DNA of 64,000 nucleotides from the NCBI RefSeq assembly GCF_003014535.1, contig NZ_PYGD01000001.1, positions 496,001 through 560,000 of the forward strand. Reading direction: 5' to 3'. Shown here piece by piece: positions 42,832 through 51,715 of the stretch. The notes beneath the pieces are model-generated. The model did not search any database. It was not told where the DNA came from and saw only the letters and a list, made by a program, of their open reading frames with translations. The DNA comes from Taibaiella chishuiensis (GTDB taxonomy: Bacteria > Bacteroidota > Bacteroidia > Chitinophagales > Chitinophagaceae). The number at the start of each line of letters is the position of its first letter. Position 1 is the first letter of the stretch. The translations under genes were made by a program, and so were the position numbers.

Positions 42832-42898
42832 AATTAATATTTTCAACTTTATGAGTATGGTGTACAACCGGGAAGACTGTGGTCCTCCCGGTTAGGTA

Positions 42899-45061
42899 TT
42901 ATTTAATTTGCTCGGCGGTAAACCCGGTTTCGTTAAAGTTCAGCGCCTCCAGCAGGAAGTCGCGGTCGTTGTTGCGGCCATTGTAACGCACTACACCGTC
43001 GAGGTTTACATCGGCAGGAGTATAAACGTTGTACGTAATGCCGGTTTCGGCAAAGCCCAGGAAGGCCAGGATCGCATCGCGATCGTTAGCGGTACTGTTG
43101 TACCTTATATTGCCATTGCCGTTGGCATTACCACCGATCAGGCACACTTTGCCGCCAATAACGGTAAACGCCGCAGCTGTTCCATACAGGGTGGCATCGG
43201 TAGCGCTTCCGAAATTGAAGCCGTTGGAACCGGGAACGAAGGTCATCAGTTCGGTGCTCAATCCCAGGTGGTTGCGGTGACGTACCGTCAGGTGGTAACG
43301 GCCGGCATTTGCTTTAAAAGCAATACCCGCGGTTTTATCGAGGTTCACAATGTTACCGTTTTCCAGCACGAAGGCCACATGGCGATCTACCAGGTTACCG
43401 GTGCTGTCTTTCAGCTCCAGCAGTACCCAATCCAGGATATCGTCGGTACCAGCCGTATTGGTAAATACGGACAGCGCAACAGACTCGGTACCGGTGTAGT
43501 TAAACGGCGCTACGTTATAAGGCTGGTTGGTTGCATTTACCTGCAACAGGGTAGCCCAGTCATTGGTCACATCTTTATGACGGCTCAGCGAAGTGCTGTA
43601 AGCGCCTGCCAGGAAAGCAACCGGGGCAACGGCTACACAGGAACCCGCAACTGCGCTTACGGCAACTTTGGAAGGAGCAGAGAACAGGTCGGTACACCTT
43701 GAAGCAGCAACCGTATAGTTATTGGTTAGGCCATTAGCCGGGGCAACAACGTTGAGGGTGGTACCGGTTCCGGCTACCGTGTTATTGCTGTTGTACCAGG
43801 TATAGGTAAGATCGCCGGCCGGGTTGGTTACCGCCAGTTGCAGACCGGTGCCCGGGCAGCTGGAGATTGCGGCAGCGGCAACCGTTGGTGGTGCGGGTAC
43901 CCGCTTAACGCTGTACAGCTGCAGCAGCTGTGAGGCATTCAGGTTCAGCAACTGGGTCATGGAAACACGGATCCTGTCGAACTGTACGGTATTGTCGCCG
44001 ACAGAGATAGGTACCTCGCCAGGCAGGTTATTGTTGAGGCTTGCAGACAGCAGGCCCAGCAGGTCTACAGACAACAGCGAATTCAGATCGCCGCTGAACA
44101 CCTGTATATTGCCTTTATAAGCGCGGATATTGATATTCTGCAACAGCGACACGTTCAGCAGGGCCGGCGGCACGCGGAACTTGATCTTTACCTGGTCGCC
44201 CGGGCTGGATAAGTTGGAGAAATAGATGTCCTGGATATAAGTGGCGCCAACGTTTACATTGGCAACACCGTAACCGAAGGTAGAGAAGTTAGTCGTATCG
44301 GCATCGATAGCGAACTGGGGGTTCTGTACCGGGTTACCATTGGCCGTCAGCAGCGACAGGGTAGCGCCGGTCGCATCAAAAGCAGTGGTTTGTGTTACGG
44401 AACATGGTGTGGCCGGGCCGCTCAGGTAATAGGCGTCCTGTACCTTCAGTGTGTAGGATGCACCCACCAGGCCTCCCGTACGCGCATTCACCCGCACACT
44501 GCGGATATCTGCACCGGCATTGGGAATAAAGGTGATGTACAGCTGGTTGTTCGCGTCCCTTACGATATTAAAATCGCCGCCGGAAAATGACTTGGTCTGG
44601 CTGGCCGTTGTATTGTAGGAAGCCACGATGTTGCCATTGGCTTTCTTTACGTCCACGATAAAGCTCTGGTCGCTGAGCAGGGAGGAAAGAATATTACCGA
44701 TGCTGCCGCTCAGCAAGGTATTCAGGATACCGGTGCTCGAATTGTCCTGTACCGGGATATAGATCATAGATCCGGCAGGCACATTGGCGCCAAAGCCAAT
44801 CTCTACAAAAGAGTGGGTAGGAAAAAGACCGGCCACTGCAGTGGTGGACTCCAGGGTAGCGCTGGTGCTCTCGTTGCCATCAGAAGCATTGAGGTAGTCC
44901 GGCACATTATAGGAACCCAAGCCTGCGGTACTATGCGCAACGGCAGTGGTCGCATAGTTTTTTGTTGTCTGGGCGCCCGCTCCCATAGACAACATCAATC
45001 CCCCTGTTATCAGGCAAAGGGATCTTTTCCATGCTGGAAAGTGTAATTTTTTTGCATTCAT
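42899..45061 (-). CDS. Large secreted protein with dockerin-like C-terminal module
   Basis: A 720-residue exported protein with a signal peptide (LCLITGGLMLSMGAGAQ). The N-terminal 380 residues are beta-rich repeats without known motif; residues about 390-475 look like an Ig-like domain (VAAAAISSCPGTGLQLAV). The last about 230 residues share a module with the protein at 46255-48237: RHKDVTNDW, NYTGTESV, DWVLLELKD, a phrase on VRHRNHLGLS, then two Ca-type loops (GNIRYN..NDRDAIL and DVNLDGVVRYNG..NDRDFLL) and the end FTAEQIK. There is no classical T9SS tail. Surface or extracellular role inferred. Confidence 0.8.
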   Translation of the reverse strand: MNAKKLHFPAWKRSLCLITGGLMLSMGAGAQTTKNYATTAVAHSTAGLGSYNVPDYLNASDGNESTSATLESTTAVAGLFPTHSFVEIGFGANVPAGSMIYIPVQDNSSTGILNTLLSGSIGNILSSLLSDQSFIVDVKKANGNIVASYNTTASQTKSFSGGDFNIVRDANNQLYITFIPNAGADIRSVRVNARTGGLVGASYTLKVQDAYYLSGPATPCSVTQTTAFDATGATLSLLTANGNPVQNPQFAIDADTTNFSTFGYGVANVNVGATYIQDIYFSNLSSPGDQVKIKFRVPPALLNVSLLQNINIRAYKGNIQVFSGDLNSLLSVDLLGLLSASLNNNLPGEVPISVGDNTVQFDRIRVSMTQLLNLNASQLLQLYSVKRVPAPPTVAAAAISSCPGTGLQLAVTNPAGDLTYTWYNSNNTVAGTGTTLNVVAPANGLTNNYTVAASRCTDLFSAPSKVAVSAVAGSCVAVAPVAFLAGAYSTSLSRHKDVTNDWATLLQVNATNQPYNVAPFNYTGTESVALSVFTNTAGTDDILDWVLLELKDSTGNLVDRHVAFVLENGNIVNLDKTAGIAFKANAGRYHLTVRHRNHLGLSTELMTFVPGSNGFNFGSATDATLYGTAAAFTVIGGKVCLIGGNANGNGNIRYNSTANDRDAILAFLGFAETGITYNVYTPADVNLDGVVRYNGRNNDRDFLLEALNFNETGFTAEQIK

Positions 45062-45233
45062 TTGGTTTCTTTTTTGTGATGAAGAAAAATTGGTTATGAT
45101 CCGTTACATACATTTAACGGAGAAAATTCATATATAATTCACATTTCAATTTTCAGGGAATTATTCATGAATTTCCATAGCTTCCGCATTATCCTGCAAA
45201 GAGACGCCAAATTCGCTATATGTAGAATATGTG

Positions 45234-45257
45234 ATCTACTAAAAAAATTTAGTAGAT
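45234..45257. repeat. Perfect inverted repeat in the AT-rich spacer
   Basis: ATCTACTAAA, 4-nt spacer, TTTAGTAGAT. Overlapping it, TAGTA and TACTA form a second small inverted repeat with a 4-nt spacer. It could be a binding site for the neighbouring NarL-type regulator. No T run typical of a terminator follows. Confidence 0.5.
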
Positions 45258-45395
45258 TTACTAGTTTGGTCAAAAACTCCTATATTTACATCATGATTAT
45301 TATGAAAGAACAATACATTATAACAATATAATAATTAAATATGTATTACAAATACTTTTGATGTTTTATTTATAATTTCCTTTTTATTTTTTATT

Positions 45396-45403
45396 TATTT
45401 TTG
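45396..45403 (+). promoter_or_regulatory. -7 box TATTTTTG for NarL-type regulator 1
   Basis: Exact TAnnTTTG match 107 bp before the start codon; a second match (TACTTTTG) lies at 45353. Confidence 0.35.
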
Positions 45404-45509
45404 CAGTAGATGCAATAGGGGATATCAATTGCGGGGAGGGTTATTATAGATAAAAAATATAGACTTTATACATTTACAAAAGCATAGATGTATCAGATAA
45501 GCGTATAAA

Positions 45510-46169
45510 ATGGTAAATATTTTAGTTGTCGATCACCATCCTATTTTCCGGTTAGGGTTGAAACACCTCCTTTCCCAGGTCCCGGAATATAACGTACTGG
45601 CAGAAGCCGGGAACGGAGCCGAAGCTGTAGATCTGGCTAAAAAGCTATCTCCCGACCTGGTAATACTGGATATGCAGCTGTCTAAACTGGACGGTATAAA
45701 AGTGACGCGCCAGATCCTGGCGCACAGCGACCAGGTCAGGATCATCGCCTTATCCAACTTTACCATGGAAGACCAGGTAATCGATATGATCAATGCCGGC
45801 GTGAAAGGATTGCTATTTAAATCGGATGATAACGACCAGATCCTGGCAGCCGTACAACAGGTACTGCGCAACGAAGAATACTTTTGCAAGGGGGCGGTAG
45901 AAATCCTCGTAAACCGGTTTGCAAGGGGCAACCCCGAAGTACGCAGCCTCATCAATACCTCGGTGTTTTCCAAAAGAGAGCTCGATATCATCAAACTGAT
46001 CTGTAAGGAAAAGACTGCCAGGGAGATCGGCGCAATCCTGTTTATCAGTGAGAAGACGGTCGACTTCCATCGCAAAAAGATTATTGAAAAAATGGAGGTC
46101 AAGAATATGATCGGCCTGGTAATCTATGCCATTAAAAACAAAATCGTCAATATTTACGACACGCTTTAA
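45510..46169 (+). CDS. NarL/FixJ-type response regulator 1 (orphan)
   Basis: A 219-residue regulator: receiver domain with phospho-acceptor D54 (VILDMQLSKLDG), Lys in LLFKSDD and a C-terminal LuxR-type helix-turn-helix (FSKRELDIIKLICKEKTAREIGAILFISEKTVDFHRKKIIEKM). The acidic pair that binds magnesium is usually D-D; here it reads D8-H9 (VVDHHPIF), a weakening change. No histidine kinase adjacent. It lies between the two large dockerin-module genes and ends before a long palindrome. Confidence 0.92.
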   Translation: MVNILVVDHHPIFRLGLKHLLSQVPEYNVLAEAGNGAEAVDLAKKLSPDLVILDMQLSKLDGIKVTRQILAHSDQVRIIALSNFTMEDQVIDMINAGVKGLLFKSDDNDQILAAVQQVLRNEEYFCKGAVEILVNRFARGNPEVRSLINTSVFSKRELDIIKLICKEKTAREIGAILFISEKTVDFHRKKIIEKMEVKNMIGLVIYAIKNKIVNIYDTL

Positions 46170-46190
46170 CGGGAGTCATACCTAATATAT

Positions 46191-46238
46191 ATATAAGATA
46201 AGGGGCCGCGTTGTATAACGCGGCCCCTTATCTTATAT
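46191..46238. terminator. Very long bidirectional terminator
   Basis: A perfect 48-nt palindrome centred on TTGTATAA, with GGGGCCGCG/CGCGGCCCC in the middle and AT-rich ends. It lies between convergent genes and serves both. Confidence 0.85.
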
Positions 46239-46254
46239 GTTTTTTTGCAGCAGG

Positions 46255-48237
46255 TTATTTTGCCTGCTCCTGTATAAACCCGATCTCGTTGAAGTTCAGC
46301 ATTTCCAGCAGGAAGTCGCGGTCGTTGCGCATACCATTGTAACGCACCGTGCCGTCGAGGTTGACATCGTTTGGTGTGTAAACGCCGGACACGAAGCCTA
46401 CCTCGTTAAAGGACAGGTAAGCCAGTATCGCATCGCGGTCGTTGCCCTGGCCGTTGTAGCGCACATTGCCATTGCTGTTGGCGTTACCGGCAATCAGGCA
46501 TTTCTTACCATTTAAGGTCGCAAAAGCGCTGCTGTTGCCATACAGGGCTGCGTCGCTGGCCGTGGTAAAGTCGAAGGCATTGTTGCCCGCGTTAAAGGAA
46601 ACCGGTTCTGTGCTCAGTCCAAGGTGGTTGCGATGACGGATGGTAAGGTGATAATTGCCCGGTGCGGCTTTAAGCGATACCTGCGCCGATTTATCAATGT
46701 TTACGATATCGCCGTTTTCCAGGATCAGTGCAGCAGTACGGCTTACCAGGGTACCATCGGTTTTTTTCAGTTCCAGCAATACCCAATCCACCACGTCATT
46801 GTCGCCCGAGGTAACGGTAAAGGTTGCAGCCGTAACCGACTCTGTACCGTTATAGTTGAACGGAGCGCCGCTGTAAGGCTGGTTCAGGGCTTTTGCTTTC
46901 AGCACATTGGCCCAGTCGTTCGTTACATCTTTATGCCGTGTACCATTGAATGCGCCACGCAGGAAGGCTTTCAGGCTTACTTTTACCGGTTGTCCCACCG
47001 TCATGGTTATGGTCTTAACGGCAGAGCGTGTACCGGCTTTGTTGGCAATGGTATAAGTAAATACGTCGTTGCCGGAAAAACCATCGGCCGGTGTGTAAGT
47101 AACAATGCCCGTTGCAGGATCTACAGTGGCCGTACCATGTGCTGGCTGGGCTACCACAACTACCGACTTAGGATCAAGCGCATTGGTATTGCCGGTAGCG
47201 CCCGCTGTAGCCGAGGCCGCAACATTGATGGTCTTCGGTGTCTGGAAGGCGGTAGTGGCGGTAATGTTCGTGGCATTAGGCGCTACTGCGCAGTTGGTGT
47301 ACAGGTATACCCTGCCGTTACCGGCGCCTACGACCAGGTCCAGGTCGCCGTCGCCATCCACATCGGCAAAAGCCGGATGCGCATCGCCCGAACAATTGCC
47401 GGGGTGTACATTGTAGAAAGGATTGGTGGTCGATGTGCTTCTCTTCACCACGGTATTAGCGCCCGTTCTTTCGTAGTATACCACGTAGTTCTTTCCGTTG
47501 CCGCTACCGCTTTCATTGCCGAGTACGGCATCCAGGTCGCCATCGCCGTCTATATCGGCAAAGGCAAGTGCGCCATAGCAACCCGAATAACCTGCGCTGA
47601 AGGGATTATCGGATCCTGTTTTTTGCGTAAAGCCGGTATTGTTGCCGTTGTTGCGGAAGTACTTGATCGTTCCGTTACTCAATACGACAAACATGTCGGT
47701 ATTACCGTCGTTGTCCCAATCGGCAAAAGCCACATTGGAATGCGTGCCCAGGTCGCCGAGGTTGCTGAAGACATTGGGGGTAGGGGCTGCGCTAAACTGC
47801 GGTACAGCAGCCGACCCTGTGTTGCGGTAGTAATACAAGCGCCCGTTGGCATCGCCCGACACCATATCGAGATCGCCGTCGTTATCCCAATCGATAAAGG
47901 CTACCGAGCCATAACTCCTGCTCAACCCGTTAAAGGGATTGTTGGAACCGGTACGGTTTACATAAGCCGGGCTGGTTGCTGTTCCTGTATTCCGGTAGTA
48001 AAAGAAATTGTTGCATTTGGAACCGGAAGCCAGGTCGAGGTCGCCATCGTTATCGAGATCTGCCAATGCCATCTGTGCATCGTTACCAACATCTACGCAA
48101 GCGAATGGGTTTACCGAGGCTGCCTGCCAGGGCTGTGCTGTTGCGGCTGTAACGCCGATTGCAGTGATTGCGGCATATAAGCCGGCAGACAGGCAGATTT
48201 TACGAAGGCTTTTAACGGGTAAATTTATTTCGTTCAT
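46255..48237 (-). CDS. Secreted FG-GAP/VCBS repeat protein with dockerin-like C-terminal module
   Basis: A 660-residue exported protein. The signal peptide is followed by repeated VCBS/FG-GAP units with calcium loops, for example ALADLDNDGDLDLASG, FIDWDNDGDLDMVSG and FADVDGDGDLDLVVG (at least five copies, residues about 50-310), as in beta-propeller adhesins. An Ig-like domain comes next (VVVAQPAHGTATVDPATGIVTYTPADGFSGNDVFTY). The last about 230 residues are the module shared with the 42899-45061 protein and end with two dockerin-like calcium loops and FIQEQAK. Likely an adhesin or carbohydrate-binding surface protein. Confidence 0.85.
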   Translation of the reverse strand: MNEINLPVKSLRKICLSAGLYAAITAIGVTAATAQPWQAASVNPFACVDVGNDAQMALADLDNDGDLDLASGSKCNNFFYYRNTGTATSPAYVNRTGSNNPFNGLSRSYGSVAFIDWDNDGDLDMVSGDANGRLYYYRNTGSAAVPQFSAAPTPNVFSNLGDLGTHSNVAFADWDNDGNTDMFVVLSNGTIKYFRNNGNNTGFTQKTGSDNPFSAGYSGCYGALAFADIDGDGDLDAVLGNESGSGNGKNYVVYYERTGANTVVKRSTSTTNPFYNVHPGNCSGDAHPAFADVDGDGDLDLVVGAGNGRVYLYTNCAVAPNATNITATTAFQTPKTINVAASATAGATGNTNALDPKSVVVVAQPAHGTATVDPATGIVTYTPADGFSGNDVFTYTIANKAGTRSAVKTITMTVGQPVKVSLKAFLRGAFNGTRHKDVTNDWANVLKAKALNQPYSGAPFNYNGTESVTAATFTVTSGDNDVVDWVLLELKKTDGTLVSRTAALILENGDIVNIDKSAQVSLKAAPGNYHLTIRHRNHLGLSTEPVSFNAGNNAFDFTTASDAALYGNSSAFATLNGKKCLIAGNANSNGNVRYNGQGNDRDAILAYLSFNEVGFVSGVYTPNDVNLDGTVRYNGMRNDRDFLLEMLNFNEIGFIQEQAK

Positions 48238-48703
48238 GAGTCAACTGGTTTGAGAGATGTTGAGGCCCGCAAAGCTATCCTTCAACCATATTTTATGCCT
48301 ACCTCATTTTACTCATAAAACCCACCAATTTTGATGTATCATTTTTACCACGAAAATACCGGTATAACGAAGATGGGCCACAGGAAAGGATTACAGCTAT
48401 GCTTAATACATATCTCGCGTTAATTTTTCTTTCTGTTAATCAATACAAAAACTATCCGTTTTACTGCTAACCTTACAGCTATACACATATTTTATCAAGG
48501 TAAAAACAGCGACATTAGCGGTAAACCGGCGGATATTTACATAATGGAGATGAAGAAGCGAATACAGTATGTTCCTTTAATTGATAATGAGCTTATTAAT
48601 CCTCATATTAAATATTTTTCCGCTCCGCAAAGTTTTATTTGAACAGGGCAATTGTAAACCCGATAGGCCCGACAGAAATGACGCTTAAAAAACCGACGCA
48701 CGA
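48238..48703. other. AT-rich divergent spacer between dockerin-module gene and NarL-type regulator 2
   Basis: A 466-bp AT-rich spacer between divergent genes. No exact -7 box was accepted with confidence, no open frame of interest, and no repeats beyond short A/T runs were noticed. It presumably holds both promoters. Confidence 0.5.
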
Positions 48704-49342
48704 ATGAACATCTTATTAATCGACAGCCAGGAATTATTTTCGGAAGGCTTGAAAAAACTGTTGCTGCAATGCGACGATGTTACCTCTGTACATATCGGCA
48801 GTACCAGTTCCTGTATCGATGATGTAGCCACGTTTAATATCGATATGGTGATCTGTGACATGAATACGCACAACCAGGGCGCCTTCCGGATCATCGACGA
48901 AATACGCGGCAGCTTTAAACAAAAAATACACATTATCATCCTTTCTGCCATTACGGATATGCAGACGGTAAGGCAGGCCATACGTACCGGCGCTAATGGT
49001 TATATATCGAAAGACACGAACGTGGACGAACTGATGCAGGGCATTTACGAAGTACAGGACGGGAAACGGTATATCAGCCGCAAGCTGCGCACCATGCTGA
49101 TGAATAATATGATCCATGAAGACCAGGTAGTGCACCACCTGTCGCGGCGCGAAAAAGAAGTACTGCGCGAGATCTGTACCGGGCAAACCATTAAGGAGAT
49201 CGGCTACAAAATGGGGCTTAGCCCCAATACGGTGCAGTATTACCAACGCAACCTTATGAAAAAACTTAAAGTCTCGCGCACCATCGACCTGATTATTTAC
49301 GCTATACAACACGGACTGTACGTATTGCCGGCCCGGTATTAA
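48704..49342 (+). CDS. NarL/FixJ-type response regulator 2 (orphan)
   Basis: A 212-residue regulator with phospho-acceptor D52 (MVICDMNTH), Lys in GYISKDTN and a LuxR-type HTH (LSRREKEVLREICTGQTIKEIGYKMGLSPNTVQYYQRNLMKKL). The magnesium-binding acidic pair is reduced to D7-S8 (LLIDSQELF). It is divergent from the FG-GAP protein gene and so a candidate regulator of it. No adjacent sensor kinase. Similar in layout to the regulator at 45510 but only distantly alike in sequence. Confidence 0.92.
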   Translation: MNILLIDSQELFSEGLKKLLLQCDDVTSVHIGSTSSCIDDVATFNIDMVICDMNTHNQGAFRIIDEIRGSFKQKIHIIILSAITDMQTVRQAIRTGANGYISKDTNVDELMQGIYEVQDGKRYISRKLRTMLMNNMIHEDQVVHHLSRREKEVLREICTGQTIKEIGYKMGLSPNTVQYYQRNLMKKLKVSRTIDLIIYAIQHGLYVLPARY

Positions 49343-49348
49343 TACAAT

Positions 49349-49384
49349 AAATAAAAACGGGGCCCGCGGGCCCCGTTTTTATTT
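49349..49384. terminator. Bidirectional terminator, regulator 2 / RhlE-like helicase
   Basis: A perfect palindrome centred on GGGCCCGCGGGCCC with A5/T5 flanks between convergent genes. Confidence 0.88.
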
Positions 49385-50639
49385 ATTCTGTTTTGGGTTT
49401 AGGTTTGGGCTTTGATTTCTTTTGCCCGTTATTCCCTTTCCATTTTTTCTTTTTATCACCATGTCCGTGGCCATGACCGCCTCCACGCCGGTTGGGGTCA
49501 TACTCCGGTGCAGGGCCGTAACCTTCCGGCAAGGGCAGCTTATCGATGCTACGGTCGATCAGTTTCTCGATCGAGGCAAAGCGGCGCTGGTCTTTATCGC
49601 TGATAAATGTTATCGCTGTCCCCATACGTTCGGCCCTTGCGGTACGTCCTATGCGGTGTACGTAATCTTCAGGATCCGGCGGCACATCGTAATTGATCAC
49701 CAGGTCGATGCCATCGATATCGATACCCCGCGAAAGCACGTCGGTACCTACCAATACGGTTACCTTCTGGTTGCGGAACTGTTGCAGCAGCTCTTCGCGC
49801 TCTTCCTGTTTCAGATCGGAGTGGAAGGCTTTTGCATTGATCTTTGCCCGGCGCAATTCTGCTTCCACGCGTTTTACTTTGTCCTTGCTGGAGGAGAAGA
49901 TGATCACCGATTTATAGGTTCCGGGTTTCAGCAGGTGCAGTACCAGTTTATGTTTCTGCTCGTCGTGCGCCATATAGGCCTGCTGGGTAATACCGGTCGC
50001 GGGTTTGGATATGGCAATGCTGATCTGTTCGGGGTCGACCATCAGTTTGGCGGTAAGCGCCCTGATCTTGGGCGGCATGGTCGCGCTAAAGCACAGTGTT
50101 TGCCGTTTTACCGGCAAAGCGCTTACAATGCGCAGCAGGTCGTCGTAGAAGCCCATATCGAGCATACGGTCCGCCTCGTCGAGCACCAGGTGCTTCAGCT
50201 TCGAAAAGTCGAGGCCTCCCATCTGCATTTGGGCGATCAGGCGGCCCGGGGTGGCGATAATAATATCGGTGCCGGTCGAAAGCGCCTGTTTCTGCTGGGT
50301 CCAGCTTATACCGCTTCCTCCGCCATATACCGCTATCGATTTTACATCGATATAATAGCTCATCGCTTCGATCTGCTGATCGATCTGTATGGCCAGTTCG
50401 CGCGTAGGCACGAGGATCAGGGTATTGATGCCTTCTGCAGGCATGTTCACGATCTTGTCGAGCAAGGGCAGCACAAAGGCGGCGGTTTTACCCGTGCCCG
50501 TCTGGGCGCAGGCGATCAGGTCCTTACCGTCCATAATAATGGGGATAGCCTGCTGTTGTATAGGAGTAGGATTACGATAGCCCATAGCCTCTATGCCATC
50601 AAGCACATCGTAATCCAGTTTAAAATCATCGAATGTCAA
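49383..50639 (-). CDS. DEAD-box RNA helicase, RhlE-like
   Basis: A 418-residue helicase if started at TTG 50639 (giving MTFDDFKLDYDVLDGIEAMGY, the usual N-terminus of the family); an ATG further out (50732) adds 31 residues with no family similarity. Motifs: PTPIQQQAIP, AQTGTGKT, PTRELAIQI, TPGRL, LDEADRMLDMGF, SATMP, and HRIGRTARA. The C-terminal tail is Gly- and Lys-rich (GGGHGHGHGDKKKKWKG), as in RNA-binding tails of RhlE proteins. Role in RNA remodelling or cold adaptation. Confidence 0.93.
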   Translation of the reverse strand: MTFDDFKLDYDVLDGIEAMGYRNPTPIQQQAIPIIMDGKDLIACAQTGTGKTAAFVLPLLDKIVNMPAEGINTLILVPTRELAIQIDQQIEAMSYYIDVKSIAVYGGGSGISWTQQKQALSTGTDIIIATPGRLIAQMQMGGLDFSKLKHLVLDEADRMLDMGFYDDLLRIVSALPVKRQTLCFSATMPPKIRALTAKLMVDPEQISIAISKPATGITQQAYMAHDEQKHKLVLHLLKPGTYKSVIIFSSSKDKVKRVEAELRRAKINAKAFHSDLKQEEREELLQQFRNQKVTVLVGTDVLSRGIDIDGIDLVINYDVPPDPEDYVHRIGRTARAERMGTAITFISDKDQRRFASIEKLIDRSIDKLPLPEGYGPAPEYDPNRRGGGHGHGHGDKKKKWKGNNGQKKSKPKPKPKTE

Positions 50640-50780
50640 AGTCGGGTTGTATTTATTAAATGAATAGCTATATGCAAAACTACATGTTTGCAACGAAACT
50701 ATTTCTATCCGGCCCGCTTTACCTGGTCGCAAACCCCGGATAAGGCCGCCGGGCCCGCCTGTCGCATGCCCAAACGACGG

Positions 50781-51473
50781 TTACAGGCTGATCCGGGCGC
50801 CCAGGTCCATATTGATGAAATAAGACCGCTCAGAAGCCTTGTAAGGGGCATTGGCCGGCGTTTTCATGAAATTGGAGAACATATATTGCATCGAGGGACC
50901 GGCAAATAGGGTAACCCGTTCGCCTGCCTTGTAACCCGCTTGCAGCGCCACACGCCCCCATACGGAAGTAGCCTGCCTTTCTTTCTTAAACTTATCTGAT
51001 GTCCAGGTGCTATCGATTTTTAAAACGCCGGGAAAATCGGCACTATAACGGGTGCCGGTATTAAAACTCAGCAAAGCACCTGCCTGGGGCGAAAAGCTCC
51101 AACGCGAGCCCAGCGGTATCGTATAGGCTACTGTTAACGGGATAGACAAGTGCCCATACCGGGTTTCTGATTCCCCGTTTGCTGTGTTCGGATAGTTATT
51201 CACAATCACCAGGTCTTTATACTTGTACCCCGTAAGGGTATACTGCAGACCCGTTTCCAGGCGCCAGCGGCCATACCTGTACCCAATACCCAATTGAGCG
51301 TTGTAGTTGAATATCGCCGACGTTTTTAAACCGCCGTTGGGATCTAATTTAAATAAATCCTGTTTTACATTGCTGATACCGGCGCCTACCGAGGGCGCAA
51401 CATAGAAACCATCGCGGGCAAAGGCCTGCAGGGCACACATGCTGAGGCCCAGTACAAAAAGTTTTTTTTGCAT
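50781..51473 (-). CDS. Outer-membrane beta-barrel protein
   Basis: A 230-residue protein with a signal peptide (FVLGLSMCALQAFA, cleavage near ARDG). The mature sequence alternates hydrophobic and polar residues as in a beta-barrel: FYVAPSVGAGISN, NYNAQLGIGYRYGRWRLETGLQYTLTGY, SIPLTVAYTIPLG, FSPQAGALLSFN, GRVALQAGY and a final strand FINMDLGARISL ending in Leu. A generic PorT-like barrel of unknown role. Monocistronic. Confidence 0.82.
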   Translation of the reverse strand: MQKKLFVLGLSMCALQAFARDGFYVAPSVGAGISNVKQDLFKLDPNGGLKTSAIFNYNAQLGIGYRYGRWRLETGLQYTLTGYKYKDLVIVNNYPNTANGESETRYGHLSIPLTVAYTIPLGSRWSFSPQAGALLSFNTGTRYSADFPGVLKIDSTWTSDKFKKERQATSVWGRVALQAGYKAGERVTLFAGPSMQYMFSNFMKTPANAPYKASERSYFINMDLGARISL

Positions 51474-51683
51474 AAAATGAGGGTTTATAATTTTTCAAAA
51501 ATAGGGGTCGCTTGAAAAACGCCTGTTCCTGTTTTTTTATTGCCGGCCATTTTTTTTACTTACCGCCATTTTCCTGTCTTTCTTGCCATTATGCACCTGG
51601 AAAAGGAGCAAATCCACATCACTCCCGATAGTTTTTTGTTAAAATCAGGTCCCGGATTTGGGAGTAACCGGTTTTTTGTTTTT

Positions 51684-51708
51684 ACTTTGTGTCATAATTA
51701 CGCAAAGT
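51684..51708. promoter_or_regulatory. Palindromic operator candidate upstream of nrtR-like gene
   Basis: ACTTTGTGT, a 7-nt AT-rich spacer, ACGCAAAGT: inverted repeat with 8 of 9 positions matching. It ends 7 bp before the start codon of the regulator and lies in the promoter region, a position typical for autorepression by NrtR-type regulators. Confidence 0.55.
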
Positions 51709-51715
51709 AGAAAAA

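Larger units (their letters stand above)
45062..45509. other. AT-rich spacer between dockerin-module gene and NarL-type regulator
   Basis: A 448-bp spacer, far more AT-rich than the surrounding DNA, especially 45280-45410. It holds a perfect 10-bp inverted repeat (45234-45257) and two exact rightward TAnnTTTG boxes (45353-45360 and 45396-45403). No open frame of interest. Confidence 0.6.

Noticed and set aside
46624-48180. Long rightward open frame of 518 codons
   Set aside because: It is antisense to the FG-GAP/dockerin-module gene, whose calcium-loop repeats keep the other strand open; composition is Cys-, Arg- and Gly-rich and it matches no family.
50639-50732. N-terminal extension of the RhlE-like helicase
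   Set aside because: The extra 31 residues have no family resemblance, while TTG 50639 restores the standard N-terminus.
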